From contig OY829326.1 in assembly GCA_963691655.1 (NCBI GenBank), positions 15,178,878-15,242,877 on the forward strand: a DNA stretch of 64,000 nucleotides, in the 5' to 3' direction. The position numbers and the translations under genes are program-made. Numbering within the stretch: the stretch's first letter is position 1; every line of letters starts with the position of its first letter. Shown here one piece after another: positions 11,117 to 20,262 of the stretch. This DNA comes from Toxonevra muliebris (lineage: Eukaryota; Arthropoda; Insecta; Diptera; Pallopteridae). The notes under the pieces are model-generated. The model saw nothing but the letters and a program-made list of their open reading frames with translations. It searched no databases and was not told the origin of the DNA.

Positions 11117-12150
11117 GGTGACGATATTCATACATATGTATAAATATGTAAATGCACATATTGCATGCGCCCGTCATATTAACTTGTATCTGTCTCTTGA
11201 CATTTTAACTGTCAACTATAAATGTATGCATGCATGCATGTCTGCATGTGTATGTATATATATATGTGTGTCTGTTCCTGTGTGCGGTTGTACGCGATGA
11301 GTTGTTTGACAATTTCATATCATATTAATTTTTGTGAAGACATATGAAAAATTGACATTGAATTATATTTACGTATGTATGCATTTACATTTATTTATAT
11401 ATATATATATATCATACATATGCACAATAGAATGTATAGTATAAGATTTTATATATATTTAATATAATCGTAAATAATGTAAAGCAATAACATTACAACA
11501 ATAACAAAAATACTAATCAGAGACCGAATAAATTGTTAAGATATTATTATTTAGAACATATTTTCACCAAATACTCAAACAGATGTACATACTCGTACAA
11601 AGATTTTTATATTAGTGCATATATACCCAGCAGGGAATAGCACCACTTATCACTAAAAAGTTGTTACTTATTAAGTGTGCCAAAAGTTTTTTGAATTTGA
11701 ATTAAAATTTTGTTTATTTCAAAAAATCGACGGAAAAGTGGTGTTTTCTCGATATTTTAGTCGAAAATGCTATTAGAATATAATTTTTTTTATTAGTATG
11801 TTTAGCAAATTTATTGGTCGTAATAATAGCTAAAACTTTGCCGAAGACTGTAATGTGATATTCAAAACGGTTTTGGTACTATAAGACTTACAATCCCTAC
11901 TGAAATCAGCAAAATTCAAAGACAAATTTCTCCTAAACTAGAGCCAATCCAACCAAAGGGCCGATGGATCTGAACTCAGTATAGCCAAACTAAAGTAACT
12001 TCCTAGGTGCCCTGTTTGTCTCTATTTTCGACTAGCATAATAATGTAATAAAAAGGTGCTTTTCTTGAAAAAAAAATTGATTTTTAAAGCCGTCCAAAAA
12101 ACTTAAGAATTCGAGCGTCCACTATATTGCCTTTCATATAATACCCTGAT
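11117..12150. other. AT-rich non-coding stretch
   Basis: No gene. A GCATGCATGC/TATATATATG microsatellite lies at about 11223-11275 and (TA)n at about 11396-11412. The remainder is AT-rich and unrecognised. Confidence 0.55.
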
Positions 12151-12832
12151 CCCATTGAGCCAAAATTGCGTAATTTCGGCAAATGGTTTCAAACGAAACT
12201 GCAATCGTTCATATTGGTTCAACTGGTTTCGATTATAGTTTCGTTTGACAGTTCATTGTTAATTTATTGTTGTAGAATGCCGGCGACTGATATAATTATT
12301 CCTAATATTAAATAAATTTGAATACAAAGAGAATCAAAATGATAAACGAAATATTTAACAACGAAATAAAAGTGTATAGGAGAAAGTGTCAATTGTTATT
12401 TTTTCACTTCAACCGCAGTCACTACATATGCAGCCTTGCTGCCGCAGCTCCTCCGCCATTTATTCTTATGTATGGCCGTTTTCATTTTGCCCTACGCAGC
12501 TCCTTCATATTTTCTGCCCATACTTGGACTATGAGCTCATTTTCCCGCGCACTACACAAATTACTTTTTTAATATTTTCGTTTTTCCACATTAATCAAGT
12601 TGTAAGCTAAGCAAAATATAAATGTCAGAGCAAATTCATTTCAATATTCATTTCAGTGAACACATTCGGGTTGCATAAGATTTTTCCGTGGTTTCGAATG
12701 CGGTTTCGTTGAAACCACCTCATTTCCGTGGTTTCGCTTCACATATTTTTATATACCGAAACTGAGCATTTCAACGCAGTTTCAGCCGAAACCACGGAAA
12801 TGGTCGAAACCACGGAATTTCGGCTCAGTGGG
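12151..12832. mobile_element. 682-bp inverted-repeat element rich in GGTTTCG motifs
   Basis: The ends are CCCATTGAGCCAAAATTGCG (left) and CCCACTGAGCCGAAATTCCG (right, read inward), 17 of 20 identical. The right 150 bp contain repeated CCGTGGTTTCG motifs in both orientations, including a perfect 16-bp inverted pair (12721-12736 and 12787-12802). The left end has looser GTTTCRAACGAAAC-type motifs. Clustered subterminal motifs are typical of transposase binding in hAT-like and other cut-and-paste elements, but no target duplication is clear, so the superfamily is left open. The 84- and 74-codon frames at 12318-12610 are unrecognised. Confidence 0.7.
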
Positions 12833-13193
12833 AACATAGTATAAGACTAAACTTATAAAGATCCGATATTGACTTACATTTTTATTAATTTTTCAATCCA
12901 AGTCCCAGAGCAAAAATTTCGAGCCAAAAAAAAAAAAAAAATTAACCATAACTTTAACTACAGAATGTCTTAGTAGCATTTTATTTTTTAGAATTCAAAG
13001 TCAAACGTCATGTCAAAGACAACAAGTCAAATTTGTCACCAACAATTATTTTAACACAATTTTTTGCTACAAATTTCTCTTCGCAATCCGTTTTCTTCAA
13101 AATCTTTCTTCTGAGAAGCTCTTTCCAGATCATATTTCCCTAATCATTAAACAACAATTTACAATATTACTTCTCTGAATCAACCCTGACTCC
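12833..13193. other. AT-rich non-coding stretch
   Basis: Sequence between two inverted-repeat elements, with a poly-A run near 12927-12941. Nothing else seen. Confidence 0.5.
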
Positions 13194-13197
13194 TTAA

Positions 13198-13715
13198 CCC
13201 TCTAGTAGGTAAGACCGTCTCCAGACGGACAACAGCTTGATACAGTTTAAAGGCCATTTAAAATTGGTTTTATGTATATTCATGGTGCTAATTAGTTAGA
13301 CGAATACCGAAGCTACACGTTGCTTAGCTTCAGTACTCTGTGCGTTATTTAGTTTTAATTTTGTCGCCAGTTGAAGGTCAGATTTCGAGTAATTTACGAA
13401 AAAAAAGTTATTTTGGGTGATACTAAAATTATTTGTGATAATTTTAATTATTAAAAAAAAATACTTATTTTGTTTGTTGGAGTTGAAAAAGTACTAGAAA
13501 ATAGAGAATTGATCACATTTTACATTTATGCAATTTGAATACATAATACAATAGTTTTTCCTTTTCAATTTATCGGGACTATAAGCTTTTTAATGGACCA
13601 CCTATTTTCTCGAGCAAAAATTAAGACTCCAATTCGATTTTCGACTTCATTTCGAGTTTAAAAGCAACCAATCTTCATATTTTTTAATGCTGAAAAAAAT
13701 TGGCCCACTAGAGGG
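13198..13715. mobile_element. 518-bp TTAA-flanked piggyBac-like MITE (element A)
   Basis: TTAA at 13194-13197 and 13716-13719. Ends are CCCTCTAGTAGG (left) and CCCTCTAGTGGG (right, read inward), 11 of 12 identical. A perfect 6+6 palindrome CCGTCT-CC-AGACGG lies at 13215-13228, 18-31 bp from the left end. The right end is AT-rich at that distance. No transposase frame. TTAA plus a CCC start is diagnostic of piggyBac-type elements by established knowledge. Non-autonomous. Confidence 0.85.
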
Positions 13716-13719
13716 TTAA

Positions 13720-15101
13720 CGGATAAGTCTCAAAGCCAATGCATTTTCCTACTGAGTAGCAGCATACCTCACATACACATAAACTCACAAAGACTAAATG
13801 AAATTTGTGCAAATTGTTGCTTGAAATGTTAGCAATAAGAAAGCCAAAACCAAAAGTAAAAGATGATATTTATTTCAAGGTGAAACAACAAATTCTTGGT
13901 AAAAGCTGGTACCACAAAACAAAAATCATTTTATTAGCAAAATGCCATTAATATTTTTGTAAACGCACAAACACAATCACATACGTAGATATAAGTACTC
14001 TGCTATATATATGTACCAACGTGTATGTGTGTGCTTATATTTTGAAAATTTATTAGCAAAAAAAAAAAAAAGAAACTTCCATTTGCTTTTTTCTCAGCTT
14101 AATGCTTTCAGTAACCCACTTCACTTGCCACCTCAGACATCAGCGTTAAAGGTGGAGATACTTTAAGTAGGTCTCTCTAAATGTTTTGCTCAACATTTAA
14201 CATTACATGTATTTTGATACACGACGTACACGTGTAAATATATATAAACATTCTCACTAACACACACACATACACATATGTGTCGTATTTGTAGGTAAAT
14301 TGAATTTTTCAAAGTAAAAAAAAAAAAACAACCAAAAGATTTGCTCTACTTCCATGGGTTTATGCTTGAACTTATATGTGTGTGTGCAGGATATTTTTTT
14401 TTTTTTTGCACATTACATTTTGGACCTTAAGGCATACTTTACTTGTTTGTTTCTTAACACATTTTATATATCTATATACATACATACTTATGAATAGGTG
14501 TATATGTATGTTGTTTTTTTACGCACACGTTTTTCATGCTCTTAAAATTTTCAGCGTTTTTTTATTGTGCTCTAAAAGCCCCTAAAGTATGATAATATTA
14601 AATTTGATTGTTTTTAAAGCAAATTACATTTTACATATATTGAAAAACTTTTTGTAAGCAGAGTCATTCAATAATGTAAATAGCAACATAAGATTCTCCA
14701 TGTACTTACTTGCTAATATCTCAATGTGTTGCTTTATTTTAAATCCCTTTGAGCATTTCAACAATACAATACTGTTGGCCTTTTGCGAGCGTAAAAAGAC
14801 CATATAAACTTTTTTCATTGACTTTAGAGTTTGTTGCGTATGTTAAGTGGTGTTACCGAAAACGGAACAGAAAAAACGGTTAAGCCCTTATGGCGACTCA
14901 CATTAGGACTAGTGTTGAGTAACTCTTTTTTCGTAAGTATTCGTTAATATTCTGCAGAACTGAACAAATGGTGGAAATATAAGGCGTTTCAACAAGAGTT
15001 GCATGGTTTGAATTTTAAATAAAACTCACAAATTTAGCGACAAAAAAAAAATGTATTTTTCGGATAGTAAAGACTTGGGAAATTACACGTGGAATACCAC
15101 A
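13720..15101. other. AT-rich non-coding stretch with microsatellites
   Basis: No gene. (A)n near 14060, TATA/CACA tracts around 14230-14285 and a T16 run near 14394-14407. The frames at 14376-14585 and 14624-14818 are low-complexity or unrecognised. Confidence 0.55.
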
Positions 15102-15105
15102 TTAA

Positions 15106-16330
15106 CCCTTCTGTTACCTTCAGAAAAAATCACACTTGTAATTTTAAGGTTACGGAATGACCTGACCAGTGTTTTGTATGCATATCGTATGAAAACTCAT
15201 AATTTAAGATTTAAATTTTAATATTGTATACATACTTATATATAAGAATATATTTACTATGTAGACTCAAGGCAATAGCTTGTATAAACTGTGATCGCCA
15301 TAAGGGGTTTTGGATACGCCCATTTTTTGCAAATAGTGCAGCACTCGTACGTTTTATGGCAAATCCAGCTGAGTAAACTACGTAAGTTGATTAGCTTTTC
15401 TCTTCGTCAGAGCAGCTCCTGCCGAAGTGCTAGACTCTTGTGTTTCTGCTCGAATATTTCGCACAATATCTGCCGACAATTAAGTTCTTGGCTAACATTT
15501 TCTATGCCGAATCACTTCCTGAAGAAGGTCTAACCCCAGATTTTCGATTAAATATGTTTGACGCGTTCCAGAGGGTTAATTTCTATCCATAAAACGTAGG
15601 CAATTCTATTTCATTAATTTATTTGTATGAACATTTTTTTCATGTGCGCTGTGAAGCATAGATCGAATAATTTATATATGTAGTAAATCCAAGACTTCCT
15701 TGAATTACGTTTTCTACCCTGGCCCTAGCATTAATGGATTCTGTCGCTACATGGGAATGCTGCTATAACTTGCTGATAGTGCTACAACAACACTTTCCTC
15801 GTCACCATTCTTTATATAGTCGACAGAAGATTCGTTGCCCTCAAACTTTTCTACTAAATAGTTTTCGCACCCAAACGTCACTACACTCATTAATATCCTT
15901 GTCTTCTTTTGGCTTTCTGTCAAAGGATGTAGCCGTTGCGACAAAATACAGTCAGTACGCGAATCTCAAGCGAAAAAAGTCAAATAACAAATTTAAAATG
16001 CTTACTGAAACTTTGTTATCTTTGCATTTTATACAAAAGAAATAATTATCTTATTATTCACGCAAAAAAACAAACACAAAAAATGAGGGAACCGCACATT
16101 TAACATATAATAGAGATATAGGTCACTGAAAGACCTTATGGTATACACACGTAAGTTTTGATATTGCCACTTACTTTATAAAACTAAAAGCTTCTTTTTT
16201 CACTTTTTCGGAGGGTTTTCCCTCGATGCAGGAATTCACAAAGGGAAATCTCAAAATTATGTTTATTTTAGGAAATATTGGCAAATTAAGCAAAAAAAGG
16301 TCACGAGATGACCTTAATGTAACAGAATGG
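15106..16330 (-). mobile_element. 1225-bp deleted piggyBac-like transposon (element C)
   Basis: TTAA flanks both ends (15102-15105 and 16331-16334). Ends are CCCTTCTGTTACCTT (left) and CCATTCTGTTACATT (right, read inward). Near the right end is a 19-bp hairpin AAGGTCATCTCGTGACCTT (16297-16315, 16-34 bp in). The left end has the related AGGTTACGGAATGACCT at 15147-15163, 42-58 bp in. These unequal spacings match the left and right ends of classical piggyBac. Transposase remnants are on the minus strand, reading away from the near-palindrome end, as in piggyBac. The catalytic core is missing, so it is a decayed deletion derivative. Confidence 0.75.
15225..15944 (-). pseudogene. Probable piggyBac-type transposase remnant (N- and C-terminal scraps)
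   Basis: An acidic stretch at 15944-15747 (FEGNESSVDYIKNGDEES) would suit the acidic N-terminal region of piggyBac-type transposases. Further along the minus strand, about 15580-15480 gives YLIENLGLDLLQEVIRHRK, similar in position and pattern to the LGxxLxxPxIxxR segment before the C-terminus. About 15370-15300 in another frame gives ICHKTYECCTICKKW, which looks like part of the C-terminal cysteine-rich zinc-binding domain. Stops and frameshifts separate these parts and no DDD core is visible. The assignment leans on the TTAA ends; protein evidence alone would be weak. Confidence 0.4.
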
Positions 16331-16339
16331 TTAAGAAAA

Positions 16340-16622
16340 TAGCCATCACGGCTCCTTTTGCACTTTAGTGCCCTTTTCTCAACATTTTAAACGCATAAAG
16401 CCGGCAGTACTTCAGCTATGGCGGCACCAATATTAACTTTAAGATCCCGAATCGTTAGAGTATTGTTGGCATAACTTTACTTTTAACAAAATCCCCCCCA
16501 AAAAAAGCTAAATCAAATCGTATGATTGGTGTCGCCAAAACATGGAATTACACGGCCTGGAAATACGCAATAAGTCGACTGATTCTCTTGAAGTATGGCT
16601 CGTTACCCCCTCCTGTAGAAAG
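16340..16622 (-). pseudogene. C-terminal remnant of a DDE transposase (WGYxKxxVY type)
   Basis: Minus-strand frames give HTSRESVDLL and FPGRVIPCFGD, a damaged FWGG segment, then SYANN followed by TIRDLKVNIGAAIAEVLP, a stop, and KRSRDGYFL. This follows the familiar order of the last domain of an animal DDE transposase, where the intact consensus reads roughly PPRSPDLTPxDFFLWGYxKxxVY followed by ILxLKxxIxxxI. At least two frameshifts and a stop are present. It begins only about 10 bp outside element C's right TTAA, so element C may have inserted beside or into this older element. The family name is uncertain. Confidence 0.6.
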
Positions 16623-16624
16623 CA

Positions 16625-18455
16625 GACGTCCTTCGTAGTACCAAATTTTGAGAAAAACAAAGACTAACTACTAAATAATCGCAAAAATATTTTCTAAAAA
16701 TTCTCATACATCACCATTTCTTTACAAAAAAATGTGAAACAAAAATTATAAAAATATATACCGCATATTTCCAAATGAAAGCTAGTCTATTATTTTAATT
16801 AAGCAAGAGATTACACTGTGCAAAGCCAAAATCAAACATTTGATTTTCCAACGGTTTTTCTCTTTTTCACTACTGAACTAAACAATCTCAACCATGGTGC
16901 AAGATTCCTTATGGCCAGGAAAAGGTTAAAAAGTGGACGTGTTACCTACCATATCAGTTATACTTTTTAAAAGTAATATAGAAGAAAATTCTGAAGCTAA
17001 TTAATCCGAATTCTGCACCCTTTACAAAAACTAATATGAAAATGATCAATATCAAGCAATAACCACGCATATTTCCCAACAAGTTGAATTTTCACAAGCC
17101 AAAAATTACTCTAGAACCATGGAAAAATCGAATATTAGTGTGAAAATCTTATTTTGTTGTACAGTGTAATACAAACATTTCACGTAAATACTAAAAAGAA
17201 AGAAGAAATTTTGAATAATTTTCAAATTAATCTAAATTTTCATAAATATTTAAAATAAATACCTACATACTTACTTACTTACCTACCTTCAAAAAATAAA
17301 ATCCCAATTAAGAAAAAATAACGCCACAAGACAAATAAAGGCGCTTAAAGCTTATTAAAAAGTTATTTGCATAAAACTTACGAGGTGAGGAAAAATTCAA
17401 CGAAGAAGAAAATAAATACCTCATTAATAATTCTAAAATGGACAAATGGACGAACGAAAGAAAGAAGAAAAAATAATAAAAAACACCAGGAGAAAAAATA
17501 AGAAATAAACAAAAATCACAACAAAAAATTAATTAGTGTACACTTTTCACTAAGAGCAAGAAAATTTCTTTTTAAGTAAAAAAAAGAAAAGTTTAAGCAG
17601 AAGAAGAAGCAGAAAAATAAAAATAGAAACAAGAGGATAGAAAAAGAAGGAGGAAATCGCTCACACAATAAAGACAAAAGGCCAAAATTCAATTAAAAGT
17701 CAAAACAGCTACGCTCTCATTCACAAGCTCATTTGCAAATTTGCGCCAACACACGCTTACGCGCACACACACACAAACGCAAACGTACAACAGGTGAACA
17801 GATTGTTGTCACAGTTGTTGTTGTTGTTGTTGGCACAAGAAGCATAGAAAAAATTACCAATTGTTTAAATGATAAAGAAAAAAAAGCAAGCTGAAATAAA
17901 AATACTTGAGCAAGAAATTGCATAAATACAAAAGTAAAGAAGCTCAAGTGCTACAAGAGAGAAAAAGAAAACAAAAATAGCTACAAAGAAAAAGATAAAA
18001 ACAAAAAAGTTGACAAAAAGTAAGTAATACAATAAAGATGCTAAATGTGCTTTTCAATTTCATTTGATGCGCTAAGCACATTAAAATTGCATGACAAATT
18101 GATATTTGACTTCATTTTTGTTAAAAAAAAAATACTATAATATTTACAAATGTAAAAAAATATTCCAACAAAAAAATTAAAATCCTGTTTTGCACCTATC
18201 GTACTGTCATCAGTACCCAGTACTAGTGTTGAAACGGATATTTGCATTCGCATTCGCTGCATGCAAAACATTTGTATAATTTTGACATTAGCTTTTTAAT
18301 TTTTTTTTTTTTTGCGTATTTTGAACGGATGTTAACATTAGACAAACTGTTCAATTTCTTATGCAACAAATTTATTTTTTTTTTAAATAATTTACTATTA
18401 CTTATATTCTAAGTTGATCCAAATATTTTCTTAAAGCATCTAGAAATAACTATAA
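16625..18455. other. Non-coding stretch ending in a long purine/A-rich tract
   Basis: No supported protein gene. From about 17310 to 18010 the plus strand is dominated by A/G with GAAGAAG, AAAATAAAAA and CAACAG motifs and has no long open frame. A GTAAGTAAT match to a 5' splice site follows at 18020-18028. This resembles long untranslated leader exons of fly genes, but simple purine-rich intergenic DNA is equally possible. Confidence 0.35.
17814..17832. repeat. (GTT)n microsatellite
   Basis: Six GTT triplets in a row inside the A-rich tract. Confidence 0.85.
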
Positions 18456-18457
18456 TA

Positions 18458-19692
18458 AGGAGTGAGATCGAAAAAATCTTAACATATATAAAATTCAATA
18501 ATTTTTAAACGGTTGATCTTAGAGTTTTGATTTTTTTTATTTAATTGATAATATTTTACAAATTACAGAAAAATATAACTTTTATAGATCTAACCACTAT
18601 TTATGAACTCGTGGTTCTTTTTGGTAAGCCTTCCGTTAGAGAAGGTGTCTGAACCTTTTTGGAACAGTTTGCCCATCTCCTTTTAAAATCTTCGATATTT
18701 TGGGACACCTTTTTTGTGCTCTTTAAGTTTCTTTTCACAAGAGCCCAATATCTCTGCACTAGTCTTAGCTCCGGACAATTTGGAGGATTGGCCTCTCTTG
18801 ATACAAAAACTGTGTTATTACTTTGGTACCACTCCAGAGCTTTCTTGCCGTAGTGACATGATGCCAAATTGGTCCAAAAAATATGTAGATACATTGTGCT
18901 CTCTTATGAGAGGAAGAAGTCTTTTTTTCAAACATTCTTTGATGTATATTTCGATATTTATAGAGCCCACTGTAACAAATGACTTGCTTCTTTTGCTGCA
19001 ACTGCATATAGCTTGCCATTCCAGAAATTTCTTAGGAAATTTTGTCTGCTATTGGATTCTAAATTGTACCTCAACATTTCCTCGATCATCAGCAAACATA
19101 AAAATTATGACCCGGAAGCTGCGTAAAATCTGCCAGTACATACCTTTCGTCGTCCATTATACAACATGAATATTTTTGTATGAAATTCGATTTTTATTTC
19201 CGAGACCTATTTTTGGCGTCTAAATTTTTTGTCTGGAACTTTTTGACTTTGTATGCTTTCAAACCTGCATTGGCTTTAACTTTTTGCACCAAATAGTCAG
19301 AGCACTGGGCTAACCGAGCAGCTTTTCTACCAAATGTGTTTGGAGATCTTTTCAATATGCTTTCTATTTTCTTAGCTTTCCCAATATGTGGTTCTTGTTT
19401 TCTTCTCGAAGCAGGTTTCCTATCGATATTGAAATTCTCCTGAAACTGTTTAATAACATTGAAAACAGTTTGACGGCAGACTTTCAATTCTTTGGCCAAT
19501 TTTTTGTAGGACCAATTTGGATTTTTTACTTCTTTTTCTTCACTCATTTTGACCAAACTCACAATGTTTGTCATTAAAAATATCAACTGACATATTTTTC
19601 AAAGATAACTAGATCAACAAACTTTTTAAATTTTACACCCAAAAAAAATTACTAGGTAAAACGTGTGTTAAGATTTTTTTACTCTCACTCCT
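18458..19692 (-). mobile_element. Tc1/mariner DD37E-type transposon, copy 2
   Basis: 1235 bp, flanked by TA at 18456-18457 and 19693-19694. The left end is AGGAGTGAGATCG then AAAAAATCTTAACA. The right end, read inward, is AGGAGTGAGAGTA then AAAAAATCTTAACA. It is homologous to copy 1 (6955-8871) across its whole length but keeps the internal third that copy 1 lost. About 1.2-1.3 kb is normal for a one-gene Tc1/mariner element, so this copy is near full length but carries a dead gene. Confidence 0.92.
18606..19571 (-). pseudogene. Broken DD37E Tc1/mariner transposase (copy 2)
   Basis: The N-terminal frame (start region 19571) has NWSYKKLAKELKVCRQTVFN and RKPASRRKQ, then NTFGRKAARLAQCSDYLVQK (helix-turn-helix DNA-binding domain). 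The middle (about 19130-18900) has IFMFADDRG, where the first catalytic D is expected, then KFPKKFLEWQAICSC and EIYIKECLKKRLLP. The C-terminal frame (18894-18606) has WTNLASCHYGKKALEW and PNCPELRLVQRYWALVKR. The second catalytic Asp has become Asn (TNLAS versus PDLAS in copy 1) and the catalytic Glu has become Gln (LVQRYW versus PVERYW). Frameshifts and a stop are also present, so it is inactive. Confidence 0.85.
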
Positions 19693-19694
19693 TA

Positions 19695-20204
19695 CTAAAT
19701 TCCACATCCACATTCGTACCTTATGTCAGCTTTTGACATTCGTATTAACATTCGAATCCGCTAAACTAACATCCATTGCATGACTACTCAGTACCAATGA
19801 CCAAGCCAAATCAATCGCACTCGTTGGCGAGATCGCTGACCGAAACGTAATTACAATTAATGAAACGAAGGAAAGAAAAATTTTACCATGGAATCAATGT
19901 TTCGATTCACACTTCCTGGCATGATGCATACAACTGGTGATGTGATATGGTTGTTGATTTTGATCGTGTTGTGCGAGTAAATGTTAGAAGATTTCATCTC
20001 TTGTCGTGCCAATCCAATGTGTGCCATAACTGCGATGGTTTAATTTCAATCCTTGTTTTCTATGTAAGCAATATTTTTAAAAGCACACCATTATATTTAC
20101 TTCATTTTCATTTCTTTATTTAATTATAAAGGTACATCTCAGTATTATAAGATTATACAATCTTTTTCAGTTCTTTACCTAGTTTTTGTGTCACTGAAAA
20201 TGAA
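19695..20204. other. AT-rich non-coding stretch
   Basis: No gene. Sequence near 19780-19803 is weakly inverted relative to 18208-18230 on the other side of mariner copy 2 (see findings). Otherwise unrecognised. Confidence 0.45.
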
Positions 20205-20262
20205 TTTCGAAAAGCTCGGTCTAGGCTCTCAATGGGTTATTGTGAATAATAGTAGTAGTAGA
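20205..20262 (+). mobile_element. SINE 3'-end fragment with TAG-repeat tail
   Basis: GAAAAGCTCGGTCTAGGCTC, then a short stretch and TAGTAGTAGTAG, matches the 3' end of SINE 3 (AAAACCTCGGCC ... TAGTAGTAGTAG) and of SINE 2 (AAAAACTCGGCTTAGACCC). No head or promoter boxes are present, so it is a severely 5'-truncated or eroded copy. Confidence 0.6.

Noticed and set aside
15576..15579. Internal TTAA after CCAGAGGG as another transposon end
   Set aside because: It resembles TTAACCCTCTGG, but no partner end was found at a sensible distance, and it lies within the transposase-like remnant of element C.
18714..19169. 151-codon plus-strand frame
   Set aside because: It is antisense to the mariner transposase in copy 2. 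The plus frames at 8036-8296 and 8327-8605 are likewise shadows of copy 1.
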